From positions 20,606,105 to 20,670,104 of the forward strand of contig NC_031770.1 in NCBI RefSeq assembly GCF_001522545.3: a stretch of DNA of 64,000 nucleotides. The letters are read 5' to 3'. The translations under genes were made by a program, and so were the position numbers. Origin of the DNA: Parus major (taxonomy: Eukaryota; Chordata; Aves; Passeriformes; Paridae). Under the pieces are notes generated by a model. The model searched no databases and had not been told where the DNA came from. It saw nothing but the letters and a program-made list of their open reading frames with translations. Positions 49,099-62,900 of this stretch are shown here, in pieces; the first letter of the stretch is position 1, and every line of letters begins with the position of its first letter.

Positions 49099-52000
49099 TC
49101 TCAGAGGTCTGCTGGGCACATGAGCCAGTGCACAAGCTGCTTTAGTAATCAGAATCTCCTCTGCTAATGGGAATCGCTCTTCTTGTCTCCTTGTGTTGCT
49201 GACAAGTGTTTTAAGTGTTCTGTTTTTTTCATGCTAGCTCTGACATTTTGCTAGGTGTAGGATCAGGCTCTCTGGTCCAGGCCAACTCTGAAGCCTGTTT
49301 GTTGCAGTTTTAGGATCAGCACTCTGAGTTCTAAGGAAATCTGTCACCTGTACCAGCCCAGCACCTGCATGAAACTTCAAAGCTCTAGCCTGACACACCG
49401 GAGAAATAGTTTTGATTTACAGAAACTCTGCTGTCAGTGCTTATCAGAGAATTTAGATGTTGTGAACTTCCTTAGACAGACCATCTCCAGTAGTGATGGC
49501 TTGCTTTGAAAAGCCTGTTTGCTTGGCTCTCTGGAACAATAGAGGCAGCTGTCTTGAAAGGAGGAGTTGGACAATTCTGAGATACCATCTGGACCAGTTT
49601 GGGGATCAAAACAATTCTCTTTTAGAGAAACACTGAAAGGAATTCCAGAACTTGAAGGCTGCCACATCTTGCTAACCAGATGCTCTATGAGTGTTGAATA
49701 CACTGACGCCTGCCAGTAAGGGAAAAACAATGAGGTATATGACTTGGAATGGTTTCAAAATGTGCCAAATTAAAGTGCCAGGTTTACTCCAAATAGGTAG
49801 CACCATTGAATTTATATTTCTTAAAAGAAATAAAATAATGATGGTGCCTGCATTGTAGTGACTGAATAATTGAAAAGTAGAACGCTATCAGAAAAAAGCA
49901 ATTTCCAGAGAATCTTGGAAATTCCATTCCTTTAATTACTTTCTTTACAGAGACACCTTGCAGTTCATCCCATGATTCAGAGTGGTTATGGCATTGCATA
50001 TCTCACCTAATGATATTAATCCTAACCATGATAACTAATGATATTAAGCCTCTGATGCAAGTTCCCACTAGTGTGCTCATTTGTGCACAGTGCTTTGGAG
50101 GCAGGCGAGAAAGAAATGTCAGCAGCTAGATATTACTTGGGGAACATGCAAGTTAAACACCTGACATCTGGTGAGTCACCCTCTAAGTATGTGTGATTGA
50201 ATGATGGTTAACTGAGTGCCATGGTTAACTAAGACCAAATGTGTCTGAAATGTGCAACACTTTATTTTTGAAAGTAGTAAGAAGTGCACTGTAAACACCC
50301 ATAGTTTACAAACCTTACTATAATATAACTGTCTGCAACCCACTCCCCAGTTGTCCTCAGGAACAGGTTTGTGCACTGTTTCTTGTTGCTAATCAAGTAT
50401 TTCTAACATTTTTAATGCCCTTTGTAAACGTTGTTGTTAATTGTTAATTGTAAACAATTGTTAATTGTTTTCTAAGGCTTGAGGGGAATTGCTACACCTG
50501 GTTGTTTTCTGGTTGATTCTTTTCTAATGAAGTGACCTGCCTGTTTAGAAGTTTCTGTGCTATCTTGACATAAAACTCTGTCTGGGAGCAAAATGCAAAT
50601 GTTGAACCAAAACTTTTTTACAGTCTGCATGTTCACCATGACTAAGAAAGATTCAGTCATTCTGGTGCAGACAGTGCACAGGTACAAATTATGATGAGAT
50701 ATGTTCTGTAAAATACAGCTGTTGGGAGCACACAGGGTAGGGACTGAAGAAGCTTTGACCATCCGATACAATAGCTAAAGGCACAGGTTGTTGTTCAACA
50801 CAAAGATTCACTTAGCTCTGTTGGGTTCTCAGGGAGAACAGAATATCATCTAGTGAGCATCAAATGACATTGTAACTAATGAATCGTTTAAAAATGTGAT
50901 TATGGTTGTAATGCTGCAGGATGCAGGCTGGGCCTAAGCACTGGCAAACAGGCTCCTTGGAGAGGCAGAGTGCCACCTCGCCTTCTGCAGCTGTGTGGTC
51001 ACTGGCCATTAGTTGTACAAGTAGCTGGTTATTCAAATGCTTAAATATAGATGGAGGAGCTTAATAGTAAATAGCTATTTGAATGATAGGTGTTCTTAGT
51101 TCAATAGTTAAGCCACAATTCACTGTTGCAAAAGTTGTCTGAGCAAACAGTAATGATAATATGGCTTTAAAAAAAAGAATCAGTGAAAATACATGTAGTG
51201 AATTTTTGTGTTGGACTGACTGGCAGTAACTCATTGCTGGAATGCAAAACAGTAGTCCAAAATTAGTTAAATGTTTATAGATGGATTATTGAAATGATGA
51301 AGCTGTTTGGAATGTCAGGTTTTGAAACAACTAATCCAGGGCAGTGCTTATGTTTTGATAGTTTTGTAGATGCTTTTGTATCTTTGGAAGGAGTTATGAC
51401 CATTGTTTCTGGTATTGTACATACTTAGTGCACAAGCTTTTAGTAAATTACCATTGTTAGACTTGCGTCTTGTTAAACAAACATAGATTGAAACAGATTC
51501 CGTGCTGTAAAAACAACCTCTTGCAAGCCAACTTCTTTGTGCATGTGGGTTGTGTATCATTTCCCCTCAGGATTTAACAACATACCTTGAACTTCACATT
51601 TTAAATTGATTGAAAGAGAGAGCCTTGCATAGAGAGGAGTAAAAACTCTTGGACTCTAATCTCTTAATCACCATAAAATGCTTGAGTGTTTAGCTTTGAT
51701 AATATATGAAACAAATCTGGTGGTCTGTAACATTTCTGATGTGCATTTCTTTTTTCGCAGAAAAAAAAGGAAATCAAAGCATACACAAAACAATGTATGA
51801 CAGATGGGTTAGTAGCGTTGGCAAGAGTTTGCCCTCAAGTATGAAGTATTTCTATACCTCTGACTCTCCCTTCTAATATGCTAGTGGAAGTTCATTTTGG
51901 TGGCCTGGTAATTCCTTTGCCAATGTTAGTTTTCTTGCCATTGGGATCACCACGCACTCTGTGGACTTGTGTATTAGACTTTTTGGTGCTAGAGAAGAGA

Positions 52001-55000
52001 CTATTGAGGAGTAAATCAAGGAATGGAACTTTTTGGCTCTCAACTTTTTGTGCTTGGAGGCTGCTGAAAAAAATGAGCCTCCCTCATGCTTGGGATCAGG
52101 AGCTGGTTGAAATTCAAAATCGGATAACTGAGATGAGAAGGTGCACATAGCATGCCCAGCTCTAGTGCAGCTTTTCCAGCCAAAGGAACAGCTTTACAGA
52201 ATTAGTGTATGCAAGGGAGAGGAAGTTTTTTCAATCTGTTTTCTTATACTTACACTTGTTTTCAAGGGGAGATAGTTCTTGGGGTCCTGCAGTATCCAAA
52301 CTGAAACTTGCTTTCTTTCCACCTTCCTCCAGGGGAGCAGGAGAGAACTGAGCCCTGGTTTTGGAACATATTCACAGGTGGTGATCTCCAAACATGTTGT
52401 AACAATTCTGCTATAATTGGTCCTAATGCAAGAGGTCCATCCTCAGGTTTTTGAGTCTCTAGGGCTGGAAGAATGTTTTTTTGTTATTGTTGTTATTGAT
52501 GATTGGGGTTTTTTTAGTAGGTGCAGTGGTTTCATCTTTCCATTGTATCTCATACAACTAGCACATTGTGGTTGTCTAAACATAGGCAAAATATACATAC
52601 TTTAGAGGTGCTTTTAGCTCTTAAAGTAGATAGCTGCCATTTGTATTGAACCACCTGGCCCTTAAGTTTTTCCCACCTTTGGGATCTTACACTGGGATTT
52701 AAAAAAAAACAAAACAATTGCTTCAGAGGAGGATTGTCTGTCTGAAAAGCTCCAGAAATGCTTGCAGGACCTAATCAGAGTAAGAAATAAAGAAAATACT
52801 GGCGCTACATGATGTGTGGATTAGATTGGCGGGAAACTGGACCATAGTTAACTTCACTCATGTACTGAAAACACATTGAACCCCACACCCACGTTTTTGG
52901 TCTTAGTCTTTCAAGTTTTGTTGGCAAAGCTCTTCCTTTTATGAGTGGGAAAACAAGTCATACCCACAGCAGACACAGTTATGCTGGCAAAAAGCTCAGT
53001 ATATTCTCTGCCAGTTGAATGAAATCCTCTGACATATGTATTTTATTCCATTTGAGGAAGAGCCTTTGCAACCTCTTCCCTGCTCCCTCATTTATTTTTT
53101 TCCCAGCCCAGCAGAAGGTGCTTTTCCTCTAGTGGGAACTGCAGAGATAACAATGCCTGGTGCAGTCCCTTTTAAGTGTTGGTAAGCCATTAAAAGCAGC
53201 TGCTGTCCTCTTCGACCTCAATTTCAGTAGGTAAAGAGAAAAATGCTATCAGAGGAGACAGAGAGATCACTTGGAGGCAGAAATTGCATGAGAAAAGTAC
53301 TGTCAGGAGTGCCAAAGCATCTGACAAGGTTCCTTGGGACTGGCCAACCTTAGTGCACCATCTTCACTTTCTCAGTGACCTGGTTTTGCCTGGAGGCAGC
53401 AGTAAACCATCATTATCCTGGTGTGACAGGAAAAGTTCTTTGGCATCTAGGTCTCATCCCAAGGTTGTCAACTGACTGATGCAAGCTATCACCAAGTGGA
53501 AGCTATGGTTTTGGAGTGATTTTTAATTGTTTGTTTGTTTGTGTTGTTTTTCTAAGAAGGAAAAGTTGCAATTTTTTTTTTATTTTTATTTTTTTTTCAC
53601 CACCAGCTGCTCATGGACGATAAGAAATTTCAGCAGCCAAAGCTTTAGATTTATTGCTGTGGCCAATTTCCTGTTATTTTTAATAGGATACGGCCCCTCC
53701 ACTTCTAAACTCATGAGCTGTATCAAAGGGACTGTATCATGTTTCAAACCACTCTGTCAGGTCCCAAACACACCAACAAGGTTCTGGCTTCCCATGCCAC
53801 CCTAGAGCTGGTTTAGGTATTTTTTGTCCATGTGTGCACCCTTGGATAAATTTCAACTCCATGTTATGGGGATTTTTAGGAACCTTTGTTGAAACTAGGA
53901 CTTGAAAACAAGTCATATTGTTTGAAAAGAGGAATTTGTGTTGAGGTTTGCTCAGCACAGGGAGTGGGGAGCGAGGACTACCTGGTTGTCAGGGCACCTC
54001 TGGCTCAGCATGGGTCACTGCTTGGGTCGGAAATTAGAGAATTCCTGGCTGGCTGCTGTGAGAGAGATTCAGCCTCTTCACAGTGCCTGAGTGGCTGGAG
54101 CAGGGGGAGGAAGTCTGGCTGGTAAACTTTAGGCAGATAAAATTTGGGGTAAAAAACAAGTTTTCAAAAGAGGGAAATATGTTGTATATCACTGTTTTCT
54201 CTTGATTAATTTTATTTGGATTATTTTGGCTATTTTAATTCAAAAATATTTTGAATGTTGTAAGTAGTCTAAATATCCCAGTGTTCTCCTGTGTGATAAA
54301 AATAAGGGAAGAGAAAATTGAGTCAGGTACTAACAAAGAACCACAGAGGGAGTTAAAGGAGGAAGGTGAGTTGGTCTGTGTTTTAAAAGGACTTAGTAGG
54401 ACTTTGAGAAGGGGGTGCTAGTGCAGCACAACTTGCTGGTTTTCTGCAATGCAATGGTAACTTGGAAAGCTAAATTTGTAACTGTAATTGTTCAGTGGCT
54501 ATTTCTAGACTTTATAGTAAATTTCAAAACTGCCCTTTAAAAAATACATTGTTATTTTTTTTCCTGGCCTTTTGTTTTTTTTTGTTGGCCTTGGGTGGTT
54601 ACTTTGTCCTTAGACCATCTACACAAAGTTTAGTATTAATGAACAATGAGGTTAATTTTAGTTATGTGTATTTTAATGTTTGTTTTTTTAACCAAGATAA
54701 TTGAATTGCAAATTGGATTAAACAGGAGATGCATTTCTGGACAATATTTTATTGAATTTAAGGCCAGGGAGATGTATTTCTTAGGATTTAGCATTATCAA
54801 TGCCTCAGTTTGAACAATGACTTTTTTGTTTTCATCTTTAGAAAGTCACAAGCCCTGTCATACTTTTGACATCATGATAATTCAATTATTTTTTCTTTCT
54901 CTGTCCTTCTGGATAATATTCTTTTACCTTCTGTTAATGATGTCATTAACAAACAAAACCAAGCATTTAAGATCAGTCCAAGACTGCAAATTTGATTTCT

Positions 55001-55889
55001 GATTAGTACAATCATGTGGGGAGTTTCTGTGAGCAAGAGCTGGGGAAAGAAAACAAATGTAATTTTTAAGCTCAGGTGACTTGGAAAGTTTAAATAGGAT
55101 TCAGTATGCCTTGAGGACTGGTAAGCTTTTGTCCACTAGTTCTGGACCAAAAAATCTGAAATTCAAGGCAGGCTTCAATTCTGAAGGTGAGATAGCAATA
55201 CTTGTTTTCATGGATCCTAGTTAACAGTATATTTAAAGAATGAAAGTGTTCTATAAATTGCATAATACAACCTGAAGGTATATCTTAATTAAAGTGCTTG
55301 CTCATAATTGAAACTAGCTAGCTAACTCAGTTGCTAATTAGACAGTTTATAATTCTGAGGAACACATTTTTCTGGAAACTAGTGAGTTTTACCTCAGAGA
55401 TGGCTGTTACCTTTAGCAGATACCTAAGGTAAATACAGGGACTTTGCCATATCTTGGTTTTAACATGAATTTTACAGAAATGGCACTCCATTTGTAAGGA
55501 GACTCTGGCCTTTTGCTACAGAACCCATAACATCCAGGGGTTTTATCTGTTTTCTCTTTTTAAATGCTTTCCTTTGTTGTTTTGCCTCTTCATTAAAGCA
55601 CACTGCTTCTCTTTGAGCATAAATATTTTTCTTAACATTTCTCTACATTTCACATACTGGCTTTTACTGTTTTGTAGTAGCAAGAACTATAGTATGTGAT
55701 GAATATGTGCTTGCATGCAATAAAACTGTCTATCTCTCTATCTCTATCTACTTCAGATTATACGAAGAAGAATTGCCCAGTTGAATTTCTGAAGGATTCT
55801 GGCCAAATTCTGTAAGCCAAAACTACAACAACTTTGGAAAATAAAGTGTATAAGTTGCAAGCAGACATTAAAGTTGCTTTTATGGAGCC

Positions 55890-55944
55890 ATCATAATGCC
55901 AGTCTCTGTGCTTGCTAACATGACACAGGGCTTGACAATGGCTG
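55890..55944 (+). repeat. 55-base direct repeat, copy A
   Basis: Runs from ATCATAATGCCAGTCTCTGT through CAGGGCTTGACAATGGCTG. It matches copy B at 59925-59979 at 53 of 55 positions; the differences are TG versus CA in the AACATGACAC / AACACAACAC part. The flanks do not match. No transposon family was recognised. Confidence 0.95.
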
Positions 55945-56402
55945 CAAAGGCTCTGAAAACATCAACCTTCCCAAAGTTTTTCCACTGGAGAATAAGTAAT
56001 GTGTCAAACTGTCAGTAAGGTGTGATGGCTTTAACTGTAGTCTGTCCATTTCAGATGCAGAGCCCACAAAAGCTTTGTTTTCCTCATCGGCACTTGCCCA
56101 ACCCAGTCCTTATACGTTTTCTGCATGTCTCATACTGTCATAGCTCCTTTCCGTAAGACTTGCAACAACTATTTCTTTCTTACCATTTTTCCCCTCTGGT
56201 GCTGGAGCAGGAGAATTGTTTGTCTTTCTAAAATTAGATATCCATGGATACATACAATATTTTTCTCCATTTAAACCTGGCAGTTTAAATTGAACATGGA
56301 AAAGTGTGTCCCACTACAGGAAGTCTGCATGTTGTATTCTTCGTTTGCAGGAGAATAAAATGTCATATGGGGTATTTCACTCTTAGTTCTGTAGAAGGAA
56401 CA

Positions 56403-56460
56403 CAATACTTATAAAATATTTATAATACTTATATAAAATACATTATAATACTTATAAAAA
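56403..56460. repeat. AT-rich imperfect tandem repeat (AATACTTATAAAA units)
   Basis: Three imperfect copies of AATACTTATA(T)AAAATA in about 58 bases. Simple AT-rich expansion. Confidence 0.8.
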
Positions 56461-59400
56461 CACATTTATACTGATACACTGGTCCATAGCCAGAGTCTTC
56501 CTCTGCTTTCATTGTGTGGTATACAGGGTACCACCCTGTGAAGGGAAGCCCTATACCCTATGTATGGCATACAGCTAAGGCACATTATTTTTATACCACT
56601 TGAGAGCTTTTATATAATTCCTGTCTTCTTTCTCCAGCTGAAAGAAATTGTTGTAACCTCCTCAGCTGTGTGGACCATTATTCAATTTAGGTGTTCTTGC
56701 TTCAACATCTCCCTTCTTTTCTCAAGATCACAGATAAACTTGTCTCATTCGCATCTTAAGATTCCACAGGTAGCTGTAGGAGTGGGAGAAAATGATGTAG
56801 TACATTATTATTTCTCTTGTCTGTGAAAGTAGTTAATTTTGTTTTCTAGAACCCCTTAAGATGCACAAAGAAAAGCAAGGTGAAAAACTGGGAGGCTATT
56901 TGATGTCTAGAGTTACAGGCAGGCTTGATTCCAGAATGCGATCATTCATCTTTCTGGCTTTCTGAAACTGCTGTAAAATTTGTGTACAGATGAGAAAAAT
57001 GTGTAGTTCTCACATCTGTTAGGTACAAGATGATAGCAATATGAAAATGTCAACTTATTTTCATGGAATGGTATAGTAGCTCTCATCTGTTGTCTTCAGT
57101 AAATAATGCATGTTAAAGGATGAGCCTGACTCTTGAGAATGGATGGTGAGTAGTTATGTTGGACCTCTCTACTGAAGGAGATAAAACATAAATTAGGATT
57201 GGGGTGGTTCCTAGATTTCTTTTTGATCAGTAATATAAGACCCAGATTTTTGTGCATTTTTTATGTTTAAAACACAAGTTAGATGAGTTAGAGTTGCTTT
57301 TTACTGGCTCTCTGCAAAAAAATATAAATTATGAACTTTGATTGCAGTGGGAAATAATGCAGTCTGAATAGGCAAAGGAATTTAGAAGAATGGTCTTCTG
57401 AATTATGTATATTATATGAAATATAATGCCACTCACTGTTTTACTTCTTCAGAACACTTTTAAAACTTACATAAATTGGCCAACAACTGGAAAGTTTTTT
57501 TCCCTTTTCTATCTGCACTGAAAAAAAATGTTTTCTCTATGTTCTTTGCTTATCTTTGCCAATCTTTTATTTTTTTCTCCTTACTCTCTCTCCGCTTTAT
57601 AACAAAGTGATGTTTTTCCCCCACATCTGCAAATTCAATTCTCACTCTAACTTAAACTAACTAAATAAAATTTGTGTCTGTTTTTTTTCCTAGTGTCAGG
57701 CTGAGTACTTTCATAAGTCATAGTAGTGAGGGGGTGCTATTTGAGTCTTTCTTATATAGTCCAGTGACCTGAAGAAGCTTCCAGAAATATGAACTTGGTC
57801 TTTTGGCTCTACTAGTTTATTTTTTGAATTTCTCTTGTGAAAACATCATAGTAGATTTGGTGCTGTCCTTGTCACTGTCAGAAGACATATATCTGACAGT
57901 ACTTCCTACTGCCAGTTAAAATGTTTGGTTTACTGGAGTGTGTAGAAATTATACAAAGGATTTTGAAATTTGCTCATCATGAGTAGCAGGTTAACTTTTA
58001 TTCAAAACTGCACTTTTTTTGCTTACTGTTTCCTGAAATCATAATGCTTATTCTTGGATATTTTGCAGCATTCATTTTCTAATTGAATTCTAGGCTTTAT
58101 GATTCTAATAGCTTCATATTATTTTTGGCATGAACTGTAATATTAAGGGTCTGCTATCTTTTACTTTAACAAGTTTATATATCAAAGCTTAGGAAAAAGA
58201 CTGAAAAAATCCAGCAGCTTCATTTGGGTTATATAATCAATGGTTGCCAATGAAAACTGATGTTATGAAATTCCATAAGGATATGTTCATATTCCATCAA
58301 ATCTTCTTGGCTTGTGACTTAAGAGAAACATGAAGGTGTGCGAGTATTAATTAAGCACAGTTAATGTTTCTTGTTTCCAGGAATTTCATAAAAATAGCCA
58401 CGTATAATAACAAATTAATTTTTCTTAGGAGGACAGCCAGAATTTGACATGCCAGTATATGACTTTGAACTTTAGCCCTACTGAAAAATAGAGGTTGTTT
58501 TGAAAACAGCCCTTCAGAGGGATTCTCCTATTTATGCTATGTGAATGCCTGTGTTATATTTAGGCACTGAAAATGCTTCTGGACTGAGTGTCCTGTATTC
58601 TGCAGTGGGGAGTGGCTGGAGAAGATATGAGCTGTTCTGTCTTTCGTAAGGATTCTTAAAACTCTTTTCCAGCTATCCTGTTCTCTCTTAGAGAGTCGTG
58701 GCCGAACTGTGCTGGCTCCAGTCATCCTCCCACAGGAGTAGGTTGTAAACCTCCTTATGCTCAAGTGCAGGCCAGTGGTTTGTACTGCAACCACAGCTTT
58801 TATTTAGCTGAAATGGAACACTTCATTTCTGTCACAATTGGGCTGGTTACCTTCCAAACCAGAGCAAGGCAACATCACCTCTTCACCATGTCTATCTACT
58901 GTGTGGCGGGCTTGATTTCATCTTTTTTTTATCTTCTTTAATAGATCCAGTATGAAGTTGGAAATGGAGAATTTAAGGTCTTGAGTCATTATAGTCTATC
59001 AATATAAAGAGGAAAGAGCAGAGCTGGTGCTATCTCTGAATCACACTTCACAGTGACAGACAATAAATTGCAGGAATGTCTCATTCTTACTCTGCATGAT
59101 CAGTGTAATGGCTTTATCTGTCACTTCATCCTTGGCATCCATTCTGTAAATAATTACCTTGTGACCCTTTGGTCCTTAGTAACTCTTTCAAAAGCACAGC
59201 TAATCATTTTATGGAAAAGGCAGGCCAGCTAATTCTTGGCAGGCTTGACCCAGAACTTTGCTGCAAATGCAGAACAATCTGCAAATGGGAATGCTGAACT
59301 TTAGCAGCAATAAATAAATAGCTTGGGTGGAATTGCAGTGCTGTGGCCACTTGGTGGGGAGCATTTCCCTTTCCCTTCCCACTGACTCAGGTGTCTCATA

Positions 59401-59924
59401 TGCAGTAGATGTTGCTGTGAGATAACATGGTTTGGTCCGCTCTTTTTCATCACACACAGCAACTTGCTAGTCCATGATTATAGGAATTTGTGTTAGAATG
59501 GACTTGTCTTTGTGGTAAATTGTTAAATTAAATGCACACTGGTGTCACATCTTTGCTGTTTCATTTCTGTTCAGCCTGTTGCCACTCTGCACAGGCTTTA
59601 GAAAGGATGAAGCTGGAGACTTGTCTCACTCCCACACTGTGTTGGTACAGTGTGTTTGATTTCCCAGATGTGGTGGCCACACTTAACAGCACTTCATAAG
59701 GCTTGAGTGTCTTCATAACTGCCAAGGACAGATTTTATTTACTTTTGGTAAAGACAATCACTACATCCACACAGCATTGCCTACTTTACAGCAGGACTAG
59801 GAATTAAGAAATTTAATTTCTTTTTTCTTCCAAGTGGATGGGAATATAAGGTTTCTTGCTATCCCTCTTGCAGTTTGTGGGCTTGCTGTGCTAAATCATT
59901 TAGCTCCTTTAAGATATGAGTGAA

Positions 59925-59979
59925 ATCATAATGCCAGTCTCTGTGCTTGCTAACACAACACAGGGCTTGACAATGGCTG
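59925..59979 (+). repeat. 55-base direct repeat, copy B
   Basis: Second copy of the sequence at 55890-55944, in the same orientation and 4035 bases away. Neither copy sits in an open frame of note. The sharp edges suggest a small duplication or insertion rather than chance. Confidence 0.95.
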
Positions 59980-62900
59980 TGTGTAGTCCATGTCTACATT
60001 AAGCCACAGAGGAATGTGAATATCAGGCTTCAAGTCAGAGAAATTAAATGCTTCCAACTTGCTAACCAGAGACAGGATTACAGGGAGGGCTGGACCATAT
60101 GGGCTTTCTCCACTTTTTATTTTTGTTTGTTGTTTCTTCTCTTGATTCTCTTTGTGTTAAACTGAGTTTAAGTCTTAAGGGATGCCTTCTCACCTTAGAC
60201 TTCTGTGAGTCCAGTTGTGTGATAACAAATAAGATAACCTGATGCATACAGAGAAACTGTTTAATTGTTATTTATTTTACTCCACCTTCTTCTCTTTTGG
60301 TGTTTAGGTTTTGTACTTAGAAGAAAATAAACTTACACAACCTATATATAGTATTTTTCTTTGCCTGCAGAACTTCAATGGCCACTGCAGTGGATCCAGT
60401 GGATCAAAGGCCTATTTGTGCCACTTTGATATGAACACGCAGCAAATACACCTACCTGTGGTTGTATAGAAGGTGTTTTGATTTAGTGCAGGCTGTGCTT
60501 AGATCTAGGCTATTTTAATAAATTGTGCAATTTAAATTTAGACTAACCTTGCTGCTTGTCACTTGAAAACTAAAAGTCAGGCTAACTCCTGTGTTTCAAA
60601 GTGAAGTTGCTTGTAAAGAATTGCAAAACAAGAAAATGTTTATGTTCTGTTTTGATGGTTTTTGTCTCTCTCCATTCTAATAAACGAAGTCTTAATTTTA
60701 ATATACAAAGTCTACTACAAGAGTTACAGAGGTCATGAGCTCACAAGTCAATTTTGACCTTTATTGCTCCAATTGTATGCTAAAATGTTAGCATAAAAAT
60801 GGATTAATCTGAGAAAGAATAGAGATGATTTATTTTAAAGAGGAATTTCTTTTCAGCTCATGACAAAGTAAAACTTTCTGCAATGCGGTTTTTCACTCTG
60901 AAGTGTTTCAAAGCAACTACTTTCTCTAACAGGGGTGGTTAACAAGGATCAGGCTATAATCTCATTAAAAGCTGATAACCTCAGATATGATTCCAAATAA
61001 AGCTATCACCATATGTTAAAGGGTGAGTGTTTTATGCAGACTTATGGTGAAAGGTTGTAAAGTGATTGTCAAAGTACTGTTTGGAAAGGTGAAGAAAGAA
61101 TGGCATGCCACAGCTTTTAGAATTTATCATGGTGGGTTTGTCTATAAAGCTGAAGCACGTATTTTGCACTCCAAAACTAATACAGATATACTAGCCTTCA
61201 GTGCAAAGCTGTTCTCTTGAGTAGAATTAATGACAAATAATATGTTAGAGAAAATAAGCAGCCAGTCTAAACAAATCTATTCTAGCACTGCTGCAGCTAA
61301 AAAAGGAAAATTTTACTTTTGTGCAATGAAAGAATATGGGGTTCCAGTTGGTACAATTTCTTCCTGTATCAATTTAATTAGCAACACTTTTTGGAATACT
61401 ATGAAAGTAAACTCCTGATTTTTCTTTCAAGCTCATTTGAAACCTTTTGAAAAACAGTAGTGCTGAAGGATTAACGTTGATGTCTGATGGATAGTGTTTG
61501 AGGTGTTATAAACTATTAGAAAATAAAAAGACATTTGTTGTTCATAGTATCTCAGTTACTGTGTTCTGTCCAGCACTGTGATTCCCAGGTAATTGTTTTC
61601 AAATTGTGTTTATCAATATGATCTGCCAGAGAGATGAAGGAAGAATGTAGGGGGCTGCTCACAGAGAGGGGGTCTTTTGTAGCCTTGTAATTCTGAGACA
61701 CTGGTCAAAGAAGTCAGCCACTTCAAAGAAGGTTCCCCCCTAGCCTCCCCCTCTTTAGCCATAAATCTTACTTCTAAGTATTTTGACTGTTTCAGTCTAG
61801 TGTTTAAGCCCACACAGTGGGCACTGGAAAATAATCCTTTAATACAGAAAGAAAAGTACCATTAGCTCATTTCCGGCAGCTATTCTGTATTTCAGATGAG
61901 GTGTTTTGCTGTCGAAACAAATGCAGTTATTCACAGGCTATGGCAGTGTGATTTACATCAAGGCCTATATTCAGTAAAGAATAGATTGGTTTTCTTCATG
62001 CATGTGCCCACAATATAATCCTCCTTTGATACAACTTGAAGGAATTTTTTCAGCATTTCGTAGCATTGATGTTTTAATGCATTAAGTAGTGGAGATGCTT
62101 TTTTCCTTGCAAATTTAAAAGTTCATGTTACAGTCTTGTGTGAAGTATCTACTTATGTAACTAAATATGCCTGGTTGTGGTTTGGGATTGACAGTGTGTA
62201 TGCTTTTTAAACTTCATTTTTCTTTCTTTCTCCCTCTTCTCTTTTTTCTTCACCCTATCACGCTTGGCTCTCATTGCTTACCTTAGGCCACTTCTCCTCC
62301 GTTGCATTATCTCTGTTCATTACCTAATATGTGAATGCGACTAATTGAGCCTCTCCAGGAGAGTAGACCATTGTTTTAAACTTGAAGAAACTGAATAAAG
62401 TTTTGTTATTACTGCAAGTCTGCAGGCACAGGTCTTGCTTCACTTGGTACCAGTCCTGTTACTAACATCAGTGGGAGCATGACTAGATTTTGTTCCTGTA
62501 AGGAGAAGGGCAGGTTGGCAGTTCAGAATGGCCACCACATTGTTAACATTTGAGTTGTTGCAAATTCAGTGCTTCTTGTTGATCTTTCCCCTCTCTCCCA
62601 GTTGTACATATTAAGAAAATATTTTCTTTCCTGGTGGCAAAGGAATCAATATGTTGCAGCCTCCATATTTGATAAATAAATACCTTTCTGACTTTTGCAA
62701 GTGTTGGAGGTAATGTGATATATTTTGGAAATCTGCAGGACCAGGATTTCCCAGTTTCTGTTTATTTAAAATACTATACAATCTTCCATACATAGATAGA
62801 TATATATATATTTAAAAAAATGAAGAAGAATTGAAGGTTCTACACTACTACCACACTAAGCAGAAATCATAAAAATACACTTGTATAAGCCATTTTAACA

